This document shows positions 8,427 through 18,780 of a stretch of DNA of 64,000 nt, piece after piece; positions within the stretch are counted from its first letter, which is position 1, and each line of letters starts with the position of its first letter. The stretch covers positions 248,001-312,000 of the forward strand of contig NZ_JADDIU010000001.1 in NCBI RefSeq assembly GCF_016464375.1, given 5' to 3'. The notes below the pieces were generated by a model that worked only from the letters and a program-made list of their open reading frames with translations, made no database searches and was not told the DNA's origin. The stretch is from Bacillus renqingensis. GTDB taxonomy: Bacteria; Bacillota; Bacilli; Bacillales; Cytobacillaceae. The translations under genes were made by a program, and so were the position numbers.

Positions 8427-9077
8427 TTACTCCTTGCCTCTAATCAACGAAATGGCCTTTGCATAATCCTCTTGATCATAAATAGCAGATCCCGCTACAA
8501 GGACAGTTGCACCAGCTTCCATACATAACCTGGCAGTTTCCTGATTCACTCCGCCATCGATTTCAATATCAATGTCTAAACCTTTTGCCTCCGACATCTG
8601 TTTTACTTGGCGGATTTTTTGCAGAACCTCCGGAATAAACTTCTGCCCGCCAAACCCCGGGTTAACGGACATTAATAAGACCATGTCAATATCACCCATG
8701 ATATGTTGAATCGTATCAACAGGTGTTGCCGGATTTAGCACAACACCCGCTTTCACCCCAAACGATTTAATCTTTTGAATCGTACGGTGTAAGTGACGGC
8801 TTGCCTCCACATGTACCGTAAGAAAATCAGCTCCAGCTTTAGCAAATGCTTCAACATACTGGTCAGGGTTTTCAATCATGAGATGGACATCGAGCGCAAG
8901 CTTTGTAATCGGACGGATCGCCTCAACTATTAACGGTCCTATCGTGATATTCGGCACAAAATGACCATCCATTACATCAACATGAATATAATCAGCTCCT
9001 GCCTTTTCAACTGCGATAATTTCTTCTCCCAATTTTGAAAAATCAGCTGACAGTATGGAGGGGGCTATTTTTACCAT
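8427..9077 (-). CDS. rpe: Ribulose-phosphate 3-epimerase
   Basis: Interconverts ribulose-5-phosphate and xylulose-5-phosphate in the pentose phosphate pathway. It is a 216-residue TIM barrel with PSILSADFSKLGEE at the N-terminus. The metal-binding motifs are HVDVMDGHFVPN (about 32-43), LDVHLMIENP, and the phosphate-binding C-terminal loop VAGSAIYDQED. Two bases separate it from rsgA and four from thiN. Confidence 0.97.
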   Translation of the reverse strand: MVKIAPSILSADFSKLGEEIIAVEKAGADYIHVDVMDGHFVPNITIGPLIVEAIRPITKLALDVHLMIENPDQYVEAFAKAGADFLTVHVEASRHLHRTIQKIKSFGVKAGVVLNPATPVDTIQHIMGDIDMVLLMSVNPGFGGQKFIPEVLQKIRQVKQMSEAKGLDIDIEIDGGVNQETARLCMEAGATVLVAGSAIYDQEDYAKAISLIRGKE

Positions 9078-9079
9078 AA

Positions 9080-9961
9080 TTAATACCTCGGCTTTCTATC
9101 TTTAATTTCTTGAAGAAAATCAACATAATGTTCATAGCGGTACGCAGGAATCTCACCTGTTTCCACTTTCGCCTTTACCGCGCATTTTGGTTCTTTCAAA
9201 TGAAGACAGCCGCGAAATTTACACTGTTCACTTGCTTGCAGCAACTCCGGAAAACAATGCGTCAGTTCCTCCGCCTCAATATTTGTAAATTCTAATGAGC
9301 TAAATCCCGGGGTATCCGCTACAAGACCATTCCCAATTTTCATTAATTCAACATGCCTTGTGGTATGTCTTCCTCTACCTAAATGGGTGGAAATATTATT
9401 TGTTTTCAAGTCTAGGTTAGGGCTAAGCACGTTAAGCAATGATGACTTACCTACCCCTGATTGGCCGGCAAAGACCGAGATTTTATTTTCTAAATGCGGA
9501 TGTAATTGGTCGATGCCTGCTTCCGTTTCAGAAGATGTCAGGATGACTTCATAGCCGGCTGTCATATAGTCCTTTGCGTATGTTGAAATCCTCTCTTTTT
9601 GTTCATCTTCAGCAAGATCCATTTTTGTAATACAAATCAGCGGTTCAATTTGATTAAATTCAACCAAAACAAGAAAGCGGTCTAACAGTGCCGGACTGAA
9701 ATCCGGTTCCACTGCTGAAAATACCAGGATTGCCTGATCCACATTGGCAATTGGTGGGCGCTGCAGTTCATTTTTACGCTCTTTCACTTTTAAAATATAA
9801 CCTTCTTGGTCGTTCTCTGCTTGAAAGACAACCTCATCCCCAACTAGAGGAGTAATTTTATTTTTTCTAAATACCCCTCTTCCACGACATTGGATGAAAC
9901 GGTCATCATAGAGAACGTAATAAAAACCGCTTAATGCTTTGATAATTTTTCCTTCAGGCAT
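9080..9961 (-). CDS. rsgA: RsgA, ribosome small subunit maturation GTPase
   Basis: RsgA is a circularly permuted GTPase acting late in 30S assembly. The 293-residue product has an N-terminal OB fold (1-70), the permuted G domain with CITKMDLA (G4, about 108-115) ahead of GQSGVGKSSLLN (G1, about 167-178) and DTPGFSS (G3), and a C-terminal zinc motif CKFRGCLHLKEPKCAV. It follows prkC as in B. subtilis, where PrkC is reported to phosphorylate this protein. Confidence 0.97.
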   Translation of the reverse strand: MPEGKIIKALSGFYYVLYDDRFIQCRGRGVFRKNKITPLVGDEVVFQAENDQEGYILKVKERKNELQRPPIANVDQAILVFSAVEPDFSPALLDRFLVLVEFNQIEPLICITKMDLAEDEQKERISTYAKDYMTAGYEVILTSSETEAGIDQLHPHLENKISVFAGQSGVGKSSLLNVLSPNLDLKTNNISTHLGRGRHTTRHVELMKIGNGLVADTPGFSSLEFTNIEAEELTHCFPELLQASEQCKFRGCLHLKEPKCAVKAKVETGEIPAYRYEHYVDFLQEIKDRKPRY

Positions 9962-10017
9962 AGCATCCCTCCTTGCTTACTAACTGTATCAGACTTTTTT
10001 TAATAAGTATCACCTGC

Positions 10018-12003
10018 TTAATCGCTATCAGAATAGTTGATCACTTCTTCTGTGAATACGCTATTATCCTTCATGATCCTGTAACCGGCTTTTTTGCCGT
10101 AAGGGATGTTTAATTCAACTGTAATTTTTTTTGTTTCTTTAATTGGAAACGTTTCAGCAGGTTCTGTCATCGTCCGGTCCATATCATCTATATAAACACG
10201 GATAATCTGCTCCTTCTCTGGATTTTCCGGGTCAGGCTCATATGGAATCGTGATTTCCTTTACTACCTTCTTAGGCGGTTTTTCCCCTTTAGAGATGATG
10301 ACTGTTACCTTATCACCCTTTTTCAGTTCTGATCCTTCCTTAGGTGACTGGGAAATGATCATCCCTGCCGGAACTTTTTCGTCATATTGTTCCTGCGATG
10401 CATCCAAGGTCAGCCCCATTGAGGCAGCATAATCCTGTGCTCCCTTTAAACTGTATTGAGTTAAGTCTTTTAATACAATGGCTTCTGGTCCCTTACTAAC
10501 TTCAAATTCCAAAACAGTATCTTCAGGAACCACTTTTTCACCTTCAGGTGGATTTTGACTAAGAATAGTTCCCGGACCACTATCATCATACTTCTCTATT
10601 TTCTTGATATCTTTAAACTGGTCATTTGCCAACAACTGAAGAACATCATCGTATGAGCGTCCAACATAATTGGATAACTCCACTTTTTCTTTTCCGGAGC
10701 TAATATAAATAGTGATTTTGGCTGCTTCTTTCACCGTTTCCCCGGCTTCCGGGTCGGTCTTGATGACCAAACCTTTGTCTACCTCTTCATCCATTATCTC
10801 TATTTTTTTATCAATTCCAAGCCCCTCATGCTTTAATTTTGAAATCGCATCATCTAAAGCCATACCGCTTACATCGGGAACTTTCACATCCTTTGCCGTA
10901 AGCATTCCCGGCAAAAATAAGGCTGATGCAATGGCAAGAATGCTTAAAAGAAGAAAAATAGAAATGATCACCACCGGCCATTTCTTTCTTTTTTTATTTT
11001 TATTCTTCTTGTTCTTCTTTTTTCCCTCTTTCCCAGTATCAGCCTGTTTATCATTCGTTTTTTCGTTTTCATGAACTATTGTTTCATCTAAATTTTTCAG
11101 CGGTTGATCATTCGTTATGACCGGAATTGCTTTAGTCGCTTCATCATCGACAGGGAGGATGAATTTCGGTTCATTCATCCGCTCGGGATCGAGGGCTGTG
11201 CGCAGGTCCTCTTCCATTTCATCCGCACTGTTATATCGATGAAATGGGTCCTTAGCCGTTGCCTTTAAGACGATATTTTCGACGCTTTGCGGGATGTTGG
11301 GATTCCAACGTCTAACCGATGGCGTTTCGGATTGAAGGTGCTTCAGGGCAATAGACACCGCCGATTCGCCGGAGAAAGGCAGCCTGCCGGTTAATAACTC
11401 AAACATGACGATACCTAATGAATAGATATCTGACTTTCGATTAGCCATACCGCCCCGTGCCTGTTCCGGTGATAAATAATGGACAGAGCCTAACACCGAG
11501 TTTGTTTGTGTGATGGAAGTTGCACTAAGGGCCATCGCAATCCCAAAATCAGTAATTTTCACATTTCCTTCATGGTCTATTAAAATATTATGCGGCTTTA
11601 TATCACGATGAATAATATGATTATGATGGGCATGGGAAATCGCCGATGCCAGCTGTCTCATAATCTCGATTGCTTTTTCCACTCTTAACGGAGAATTTTG
11701 TTGTATGTATTGTTTTAGTGTCTGGCCATCAACATACTCCATGACAATATAATAAAGCTCATTTTCCTCACCGACATCATAAATATTGACAATATTCGGG
11801 TGGGTAAGACTCGTCGCTGATTGTGCTTCTCTATGAAACCTTCTGATAAATTCCTCATCATTTGCAAAATCAAGCCGCAGCATTTTAACGGCTACATCGC
11901 GGTCAAGAATCATATCATGAGCTAAATAGACATTAGCCATGCCGCCGCCGCCAATGATATGTAAAATTTTATAACGACCGCTTAATCTTTTACCAATCAT
12001 CAT
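10018..12003 (-). CDS. prkC: PrkC, membrane Ser/Thr kinase with PASTA repeats
   Basis: PrkC senses muropeptides and peptidoglycan precursors and phosphorylates translation and cell-wall factors; it promotes spore germination in B. subtilis. The 661 residues comprise a Hanks-type kinase (glycine loop IGGGGMANVY, Lys40, HRDIKPHN, DFGIA, SPEQARGG), a very Lys/Asn-rich juxtamembrane stretch, one membrane helix (about 345-365), and three PASTA repeats followed by a C-terminal domain. The start abuts the prpC stop. Kinase and phosphatase are therefore co-translated. Confidence 0.97.
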   Translation of the reverse strand: MMIGKRLSGRYKILHIIGGGGMANVYLAHDMILDRDVAVKMLRLDFANDEEFIRRFHREAQSATSLTHPNIVNIYDVGEENELYYIVMEYVDGQTLKQYIQQNSPLRVEKAIEIMRQLASAISHAHHNHIIHRDIKPHNILIDHEGNVKITDFGIAMALSATSITQTNSVLGSVHYLSPEQARGGMANRKSDIYSLGIVMFELLTGRLPFSGESAVSIALKHLQSETPSVRRWNPNIPQSVENIVLKATAKDPFHRYNSADEMEEDLRTALDPERMNEPKFILPVDDEATKAIPVITNDQPLKNLDETIVHENEKTNDKQADTGKEGKKKNKKNKNKKRKKWPVVIISIFLLLSILAIASALFLPGMLTAKDVKVPDVSGMALDDAISKLKHEGLGIDKKIEIMDEEVDKGLVIKTDPEAGETVKEAAKITIYISSGKEKVELSNYVGRSYDDVLQLLANDQFKDIKKIEKYDDSGPGTILSQNPPEGEKVVPEDTVLEFEVSKGPEAIVLKDLTQYSLKGAQDYAASMGLTLDASQEQYDEKVPAGMIISQSPKEGSELKKGDKVTVIISKGEKPPKKVVKEITIPYEPDPENPEKEQIIRVYIDDMDRTMTEPAETFPIKETKKITVELNIPYGKKAGYRIMKDNSVFTEEVINYSDSD

Positions 12004-12756
12004 TTAAACATCACCCCATAAGCCCCCAGAAAACTCTGCAATTACCAGGGTAATGTTGTCCTCTCCGCCATTTTCATTTGCGAGTGAGATAAGTGTTCCG
12101 GCTTTCTGTTCAAGCTCATCTTCGTTTAAAAGGATGGCTGTCATTTCTTTATCGCTTACTTTATTAGAAAGGCCGTCAGAACATAATAGCAGGATATCCC
12201 CTTCTTCGAAGATAATAGTCTTAATATCCATTTCAACCATTTTTTCAGTTCCTAACGCTCTTAATAAAACATTTTTTCGAGGATGATGTTCGGCGTCCTC
12301 CTTCGAAATCTGCCCTGATCTGACTAGCTCATTGACAAGCGAATGGTCCTCTGTAATCTGCTTGAATCCCGATTCATTTAAAATATAGGCCCTGCTGTCA
12401 CCAATGTTTGCTACGGTTGCAAAGCGGTCGGTTATGATAGCAGCAACGATGGTTGTCCCCATGCCATCACATTCAGTATTGTTAGTGGCATGCTCAAATA
12501 CAATATTGTTGACTGTCGTAATTTGTTCCTTTAGCCATTTTTCAGCATCATCTGCCGTGGCAATTCCTTCCGCTGCTTCCCATTCCTTTTTTAAGTGGAT
12601 AACGCTCATTTCACTTGCAATATCACCAGCACGGTGACCGCCCATTCCATCTGCTACAATGGCAAGGCGGCTGCCGTCCTGATTAACAAAGATTCCACCG
12701 GCATCTTCATTATGAAGACGTACCTTCCCTTTGTCAGTTTTAAATACTGCTTTCAT
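12004..12756 (-). CDS. prpC: PrpC, PP2C-type protein phosphatase
   Basis: PrpC removes phosphate from PrkC and its substrates. Metal-binding motifs DGMGGH, GDSRAY, CSDGLSNK and GGEDNITLV are all present. The ATG at 12756 (MKAVFKTDKGKVRLHNED) follows GAGGTGAAGGT and gives 250 residues; an upstream in-frame start would overlap rlmN and add 26 unconserved residues. It lies 4 bp after rlmN and directly before prkC. Confidence 0.96.
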   Translation of the reverse strand: MKAVFKTDKGKVRLHNEDAGGIFVNQDGSRLAIVADGMGGHRAGDIASEMSVIHLKKEWEAAEGIATADDAEKWLKEQITTVNNIVFEHATNNTECDGMGTTIVAAIITDRFATVANIGDSRAYILNESGFKQITEDHSLVNELVRSGQISKEDAEHHPRKNVLLRALGTEKMVEMDIKTIIFEEGDILLLCSDGLSNKVSDKEMTAILLNEDELEQKAGTLISLANENGGEDNITLVIAEFSGGLWGDV

Positions 12757-12760
12757 ACCT

Positions 12761-13834
12761 TCACCTCGTCTCCTCTTTCCGCTCCTTTGCCCGAAGCTGC
12801 CCGCAGGCTGCATCAATATCATGACCATGCTCACGACGAATCGTTACATTCATCCCTCGATTTTTCAATGTCTTTTCGAACGCAAAAATCTTTTCCCTCG
12901 GTGTTCGCACATAGTCTCTTTCGGGTACATAGTTAACAGGGATAAGATTCACATGGCATTTAAGACCGTTTAAAAGCTCAGCCAATTCCTCGGCATGCTC
13001 GGTTGAATCATTGACACCGCCAAAGAGACCATACTCAAAGCTGACACGGCGTCCTGTCTTATCGATATAATACCGTACAGCCTTCATTAAGTCATCAAGT
13101 TTATACGCCTTATTAATCGGCATTAATCGCGTGCGTAATTCCGTATTGGGGGCGTGTAATGAAATCGCAAAGTTAATTTGCATATTTTCATCAGCGAATT
13201 GGTAGATTTTCGGAACAATTCCACTGGTTGAAACGGTAATATGACGAGCACCAATATTTAAGGCTTTCTCGTGATTAATAATTTTTAAAAACGAAAGCAT
13301 GTTGGTATAGTTATCAAATGGTTCGCCAATTCCCATAATCACCACTGAACTTACCCGCTCATTCATTTCATCAAGCGCCTTTTGCACCTTCACAACCTGA
13401 GCAACAATTTCACCAGCTTCTAAGTGTCGTTTTAAACCGCCAAGGGTTGAGGCACAAAAAGTACAGCCAATGCGACAGCCAACTTGTGTCGTGACACAAA
13501 CGGAGTTTCCGTATTCATGACGCATCAGGACCGTTTCAATGGAATAACCGTCTTGAAGTTCAAATAGGAATTTAATCGTTCCATCCGCGGATGTTTGTTG
13601 AATGACAGTATGCAAGGTGGTGATCTGAAACTGATTTTCAAGCTTTTCTCTTAATCCCTTTGATAAGTTGCTCATATCCGCAAATGAGGTAACCCTTTTT
13701 TTATAGAGCCAATCAAAGATTTGTTCGGCCCGAAAAGACTTTTCATTGTTTTCCCCAAGCCATTCCTTTAATTCATGGAGCTGCAGTGAATAAATTGATT
13801 TCGTCTTTGTCTCAGTTGCCGTAAATTGCTTCAA
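12761..13834 (-). CDS. rlmN: RlmN, 23S rRNA A2503 / tRNA A37 C2-methyltransferase
   Basis: A radical-SAM dual-specificity methyltransferase for 23S rRNA A2503 and certain tRNAs. The 357-residue product carries the CxxxCxxC cluster motif in [10 protein letters not shown] (about 120-129), GIGEPFDN, and the conserved cysteine in AACGQLRAK at the C-terminus. It follows rsmB by 22 bp and precedes prpC by 4 bp, as in related genomes. Confidence 0.97.
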   Translation of the reverse strand: MKQFTATETKTKSIYSLQLHELKEWLGENNEKSFRAEQIFDWLYKKRVTSFADMSNLSKGLREKLENQFQITTLHTVIQQTSADGTIKFLFELQDGYSIETVLMRHEYGNSVCVTTQVGCRIGCTFCASTLGGLKRHLEAGEIVAQVVKVQKALDEMNERVSSVVIMGIGEPFDNYTNMLSFLKIINHEKALNIGARHITVSTSGIVPKIYQFADENMQINFAISLHAPNTELRTRLMPINKAYKLDDLMKAVRYYIDKTGRRVSFEYGLFGGVNDSTEHAEELAELLNGLKCHVNLIPVNYVPERDYVRTPREKIFAFEKTLKNRGMNVTIRREHGHDIDAACGQLRAKERKEETR

Positions 13835-13856
13835 CTGTTACACCTTCTTTCGTTGC

Positions 13857-15218
13857 CTAACTTTTCGCTTTCATTTTTCTTAAGGCTGCGATATAAAATC
13901 CATCCGAACCAAAATCCTGCGGCAATATTTGCAGGTCAAAGCCTGTCAGCAAAGGTTTAATCGCCTCTGGCATTCTCTTTTTTAGAGAATCATCCATCAC
14001 GAATTCTTGATGATGCTCTAAGAAGGATTGGATTGTCATTTCGTTTTCTTGTTTATCAACGGTACAGGTGCTATATACAAGCAAACCGTCCTTTTTTACC
14101 AAAGGGGAAACGGCATGTAACAAATCCTGCTGCACCCGGCTTAATTTTTCAATATCCTGTTCCTTCTTCCTATACTTAATATCGGGCTTTCTTCTCATGA
14201 CCCCGAGTCCAGAACAAGGTGCATCAAGCAGTACCCGGTCAAACGATTCCTCGATAAAATGTTCTCCAAGCTTCCTTGAATCTAAAACAAGTGGCTGAAT
14301 ATTGTTCAAACCTAACCTGCCGGCATTTTCATGAATTAATTTCACTTTGTGTTCATGAAGGTCAATCGAAGTAACTTCCCCGGAACCGTTTAACTTTTCA
14401 GCAATGTGGGTGCTTTTCCCTCCCGGAGCAGCACAGGCATCTAAAATGGATTCGTCCTCTCGTACACCAAGTGCATAAGCCACGAGCATCGAGCTCTCGT
14501 CTTGAATGGTTAGCAATCCATCCCTAAAGGCTTGGGAGGCAGCTAAATTCCCCTTTAATGAGCGAATTGCCTCGGGAATAATCGGGCTTTTTTCAATTTG
14601 AAAGCCTTCCTCCTCAAGAATCCGAACACATTCATCACGTGAAACTTTTGTACTATTCACCCTCGCAGTCTGCAAAGGGGCGGTTAAGTTCACTTCACAC
14701 ATTTGTTTTGTTTTTTCATAGCCAAATGCCTTAACCCATCTTTTCACAAGCCACTCAGGATGACTCGTTTCAATGGCCAGACGTTCCACTGAATCGGTTA
14801 CGGTCGCAAAAGATGGCAGCCCTTCCCGCTGAATCGTTCGTAATACGCCATTCACCAATCCAGCTATCCCTTTATGACCGCGTTTCTTGGCAATTTCAAC
14901 AGCTTCATGAATGGCGGCACGAGCGGGAATTTTATCAAGGTAAACCATTTGATAAAGTGTCAGCCTGAGGAGCTGCAACACCCAATTTTCTATTCTTTTG
15001 CTATTTTTTAAAAATGGCTGTAAATAGAAATCTAAGGCCATTTTTCTTTGCAGGGTTCCATAGACCAATTCTGTCAGCAGCCCAATATCTTTTTGCGGCA
15101 GCTGCTGCGCATTTATCGCATGATTGAGCAGCAAATTGCTATAGGACTGGTTCTTCTCGATGGCCACCAAGAGATCCAAAGACACTTCGCGAACATTCTT
15201 TTTGGCTTTTGTTGTCAT
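13857..15218 (-). CDS. rsmB: RsmB, 16S rRNA cytosine-967 C5-methyltransferase
   Basis: Methylates 16S rRNA at C967 (E. coli numbering). The 453-residue product has an N-terminal NusB-like domain (1-145) and a Rossmann methyltransferase domain with the SAM motif DACAAPGGKSTHIAE, the DAPCSGLG motif and the second catalytic cysteine region STCTVDKQEN. It starts 1 bp after fmt ends. Confidence 0.96.
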   Translation of the reverse strand: MTTKAKKNVREVSLDLLVAIEKNQSYSNLLLNHAINAQQLPQKDIGLLTELVYGTLQRKMALDFYLQPFLKNSKRIENWVLQLLRLTLYQMVYLDKIPARAAIHEAVEIAKKRGHKGIAGLVNGVLRTIQREGLPSFATVTDSVERLAIETSHPEWLVKRWVKAFGYEKTKQMCEVNLTAPLQTARVNSTKVSRDECVRILEEEGFQIEKSPIIPEAIRSLKGNLAASQAFRDGLLTIQDESSMLVAYALGVREDESILDACAAPGGKSTHIAEKLNGSGEVTSIDLHEHKVKLIHENAGRLGLNNIQPLVLDSRKLGEHFIEESFDRVLLDAPCSGLGVMRRKPDIKYRKKEQDIEKLSRVQQDLLHAVSPLVKKDGLLVYSTCTVDKQENEMTIQSFLEHHQEFVMDDSLKKRMPEAIKPLLTGFDLQILPQDFGSDGFYIAALRKMKAKS

Positions 15219-15219
15219 A

Positions 15220-16164
15220 TCATTCTCCTAATTTACTGCCTAATGAAATTTTCGCTCCCGCTCCCCGTAAAAATTGTTCACATGACATTTTCGTTTTTCC
15301 AGATGGCTGCAGTTCGATAATTTTAAGTGCTGTATCATTTCCGCTGCTTACCGTAAAACCGTCTGATTCTATTTTTATCACCGAACCGGCATCACTCATC
15401 TTGACCCCTTTCACCTTCACTGCCTGCCAAATTTTTACTACTTGACCATTCAAAGTAGTAAAGGCGACCGGCCATGGATTTAAACCCCGGATGTGGTTGT
15501 AGATTTCCTCTCCTGTTTTCGTCCAGTCGATTTTTTCTTGCTCCCGTTTTATATTCGGGGCAAAGGTTGCATCCTTCTCATTTTGCCGCATTGGCGTTAA
15601 CCTGCCGGCTAGAAGCTGCGGCAATGTTTCCGCTAATAGTCTGGCCCCTGCTGCACTTAATTTATCATGAAGTGTCCCGAGAGTATCCTCTTCAGTTATC
15701 GGGACTTCAACAGTTGTTAATATATCCCCTGCATCCAATTTTTCCACCATATACATAATCGTTACGCCTGTTTTCTTCTTCCCTTGCAAAATCGCGTAAT
15801 GAATCGGGGCTCCGCCGCGCAGTTCGGGGAGAAGTGATGCGTGAACATTGAGGCAGCCAAATTTAGGTGCCTCCAGCAGCTTTTTCGGTAAAATTTGTCC
15901 AAAGGCAGCTGTAACAATTAAATCCGGCTTTAAAGCAAGAATCCTTTCCAGTTCTTCCTGCTGGCGGATTTTTTCCGGCTGAAATACCGGGATCCCGTTC
16001 TTCAATGCTTCTACCTTAACCGGAGGCGGCGTTAATCGCTTTTTCCTTCCCACGGGGCGATCCGGCTGAGTAACCACACCAATTACCTCATATCCGTCTT
16101 GAATTATTTGCTGCAAGATAGGAACAGAGAAATCTGGTGTTCCCATAAAAACAATTTTTGTCAT
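15220..16164 (-). CDS. fmt: Methionyl-tRNA formyltransferase
   Basis: Formylates initiator Met-tRNA using 10-formyl-tetrahydrofolate. The 314 residues are standard. The N-terminal formyltransferase domain contains [29 protein letters not shown] with the catalytic Asn/His, and [11 protein letters not shown]; the C-terminal tRNA-binding domain follows. The ATG overlaps the stop codon of a decayed deformylase remnant directly upstream, a trace of the ancestral def-fmt coupling. A working deformylase must therefore be encoded elsewhere. Confidence 0.97.
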   Translation of the reverse strand: MTKIVFMGTPDFSVPILQQIIQDGYEVIGVVTQPDRPVGRKKRLTPPPVKVEALKNGIPVFQPEKIRQQEELERILALKPDLIVTAAFGQILPKKLLEAPKFGCLNVHASLLPELRGGAPIHYAILQGKKKTGVTIMYMVEKLDAGDILTTVEVPITEEDTLGTLHDKLSAAGARLLAETLPQLLAGRLTPMRQNEKDATFAPNIKREQEKIDWTKTGEEIYNHIRGLNPWPVAFTTLNGQVVKIWQAVKVKGVKMSDAGSVIKIESDGFTVSSGNDTALKIIELQPSGKTKMSCEQFLRGAGAKISLGSKLGE

Positions 16165-16334
16165 TCACTTTCTTCTCCTTTTAGCACATCTTCCTCAAGG
16201 TATCTAGTGACTTTTGTCGTAAATACTATCCATGAAGAGGGTCGATTACATGCTGAATGGCTCTAATAAGAAACCCTTCTTCCGCTAGCGTGTAGCTTCT
16301 GCCTTTCCGATCTAAAGCTCAATTTTACATAATT
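16161..16334 (-). pseudogene. def: Decayed peptide deformylase (def) remnant
   Basis: In B. subtilis def lies between priA and fmt. Here only about 200 bp separate them, and the minus strand still encodes the C-terminal part of a deformylase in two frames. From 16312 to 16229 it reads DRKGRSYTLAEEGFLI then RAIQHVIDPLHG, matching the family segment around HEIDHLxG. From 16226 it reads VFTTKVTRYLEED to a stop overlapping fmt. The join lacks one base. The catalytic Glu is Val and the second metal His is Pro. The N-terminal two thirds, with the other motifs, are gone. It cannot be functional. Confidence 0.88.
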
Positions 16335-16368
16335 ATATATGAAAATTTTATTATCATTTTCACCCAGT

Positions 16369-18780
16369 TTACATTAAGATAAACGGGTTTATATCAATCG
16401 AAACCTGGAGTCCATGTCTTGCTTCTTTCTGATACTGATCTAGGATTTTCTTCAGGATTCCCGTAAGATTCGGTTCCCGCTTGTATTTTATCAGACATTG
16501 ATAGCGATATCTATTATTAATCCTTGGTATCGGTGATGCTGCGGGTCCAAGTATCACCGCTTGTTTAGAAACTTGCGTCCGAACATAGTTTACAATTTTC
16601 TCTGTTTCTGCTACCACCGTCATTAATTGTTCATGCGTAATGGTAATAAGCGCTAAATAATAAAACGGGGGATAGTGGTGTGTTTTACGTACCATCATCT
16701 CTCGCTGATAGAAGAGATCATAATTTTGTGTACCAGCAAGTTCAATACTGTAATGCTCCGGCGTATAGGTTTGAATCACCACTTCACCAGGCAATTGATG
16801 TCGCCCTGCCCGCCCGCTGACTTGTGTTAATAATTGAAACGTCTTTTCTGAGGAGCGGAAATCGGGTAAATGAAGCATCGTATCGGCTGATAAGACACCC
16901 ACAAGGGTAATGTTCGGAAAATCTAATCCTTTGGCAATCATTTGTGTTCCTAATAAAATATCGGCCCTGCCCTCCTGAAAGTCCTTTAGTAATCGTTCGT
17001 GGGACCCCTTTCGGCCAGTCGTATCCACATCCATTCGAATCACCCTTGCTTCAGGAAGGATCTTCCCAAGCTCATCCTCCACCTTTTGTGTACCGGTACC
17101 AAAATAGCGGATATATTCACTTGAACATTCAGGGCAGACCTTTGGGATAGGGCTTTCGTAACCACAATAATGACATTTCATTCGACTGCCTGCCCGGTGA
17201 TAGGTAAGCGAGATATCACAATTCGGACAATGAACGACATAACCACAATCCCGGCACATTACAAACGACGAGTGACCCCGCTTGTTTAAAAATAAGACGG
17301 ATTGCTGTTTCTTCTCAAGCCGATCCTTTAGCATGTCAAAAAGCTTTTGTGAAAACATCGAGCGGTTTCCTGCACGAAGCTCTTCACGCATATCAACGAT
17401 TTCTACAGATGGCAGCGGCTGTTCGTTCATTCTGCTTGAAAGGGTTAACAGCTGATACACCTTTTTTTGCGCCCTGGCAAATGACTCCAGAGACGGGGTT
17501 GCACTCCCAAGCACAACCGGGCAAGCGTTGATTTTCGCCCTTTCAATTGCTACGTCCCGGGCATGATACCGCGGCATATCTTCCTGTTTATAGCTTGTTT
17601 CGTGCTCTTCATCAATAATAATAATGCCAATGTTTTCAAATGGGGCAAAAATAGCCGACCTTGCACCGACGACGACCTTCACCTCTTTACGTTGTATTTT
17701 ACGCCACTCATCATACTTTTCTCCAGCGGATAGTCCACTGTGCAGAACCGCAACTAAATCACCGAACCTTCCCTTAAAACGATTCACCATTTGCGGGGTT
17801 AAAGAGATCTCCGGTACTAATACAATTGCCTCCTGTCCTTTCTTAATCACCTCTTGAATTGATTGGAGGTAAATTTCGGTTTTGCCGCTGCCTGTTACCC
17901 CATAAAGCAAAAACACTTCGTGCTGTTTTATCTCTATTGCTTGAAGAATGGGTTTGATGGCAGCTTCTTGTGCAGCTGTTAATGGTAATGGGGAGGTGTG
18001 CTCAAATGTCCGATGCTTATAAGGGTCGCGGTACACTTCAATTTCCTCCACTGCAAGAAGCTTCTTTAGAACAAGGGCCTTTACCGTTGCCGCTGTTGCC
18101 TTTGTCTCCCTCAATAGCTGTTGTATGCCAACAGTGCCTGGTTGATTGACAAAATAACTGATTACTTGCCTTTGTTTTTCAGCATTTCCCGGCAGCCGCT
18201 CCAGCTCTACCTTTAAATCATCGACATTTACTAGAGGTTGAACATATTTTACCTGCTTTTTCTTCACCCTTTCCTTTACCACATAAACAACCTCAAGATG
18301 CCCGTTGGCTGCCTCCCGCTGCATGAGGGGGACTAAGCCGGTCTTTAACACATCTTCCCAATCGAGACTTCTGTTGTTGGCAAACAAAGCTTTAAGTGAT
18401 TCAGGTAGGGCATCTGCCGTTACATCATAAGCAAGCCTTACCTTTTTTTCGTACTTTGCTTTTAATGCAGCAGGAAGCATGGCTTGATAAGCATATATTT
18501 TAAAGCATAGGGTTTCTTCAGTTAACCACTCTCCAAGCTGTAATAATTCCTTGTTTAAAACCGGTTCTAGGTCCATTGGCCCAATAATCTCTCTTAGCTG
18601 CTTAAATTCCGATTCGTCCTTCAATTCGGTAACAAACCCTTGAATCTTTCTTGGCCCAAAGGGAACGACTACTCTCATGCCCGGTTTAATGGTGCCCCTC
18701 CAGGTTTCTGGAATCAAGTAATCGAACGGTTTGTCCGTTTGTTTTGCTGGAACATCAACAATCACACTAGCAATCTCCAT
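16369..18780 (-). CDS. priA: PriA, primosomal replication restart helicase
   Basis: PriA recognises abandoned forks and reloads the replisome. The 803 residues include an N-terminal 3'-end-binding domain, a winged-helix region, and helicase lobes with Walker A GVTGSGKTEIY (about 292-302) and IIDEEHETSYKQE. The zinc cysteines lie in CRDCGYVVHCPNC and MKCHYCGY..VCPEC. The start overlaps the end of coaBC by 14 bp. It is full length and intact, so the adjacent def decay did not reach it. Confidence 0.97.
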   Translation of the reverse strand: MEIASVIVDVPAKQTDKPFDYLIPETWRGTIKPGMRVVVPFGPRKIQGFVTELKDESEFKQLREIIGPMDLEPVLNKELLQLGEWLTEETLCFKIYAYQAMLPAALKAKYEKKVRLAYDVTADALPESLKALFANNRSLDWEDVLKTGLVPLMQREAANGHLEVVYVVKERVKKKQVKYVQPLVNVDDLKVELERLPGNAEKQRQVISYFVNQPGTVGIQQLLRETKATAATVKALVLKKLLAVEEIEVYRDPYKHRTFEHTSPLPLTAAQEAAIKPILQAIEIKQHEVFLLYGVTGSGKTEIYLQSIQEVIKKGQEAIVLVPEISLTPQMVNRFKGRFGDLVAVLHSGLSAGEKYDEWRKIQRKEVKVVVGARSAIFAPFENIGIIIIDEEHETSYKQEDMPRYHARDVAIERAKINACPVVLGSATPSLESFARAQKKVYQLLTLSSRMNEQPLPSVEIVDMREELRAGNRSMFSQKLFDMLKDRLEKKQQSVLFLNKRGHSSFVMCRDCGYVVHCPNCDISLTYHRAGSRMKCHYCGYESPIPKVCPECSSEYIRYFGTGTQKVEDELGKILPEARVIRMDVDTTGRKGSHERLLKDFQEGRADILLGTQMIAKGLDFPNITLVGVLSADTMLHLPDFRSSEKTFQLLTQVSGRAGRHQLPGEVVIQTYTPEHYSIELAGTQNYDLFYQREMMVRKTHHYPPFYYLALITITHEQLMTVVAETEKIVNYVRTQVSKQAVILGPAASPIPRINNRYRYQCLIKYKREPNLTGILKKILDQYQKEARHGLQVSIDINPFILM

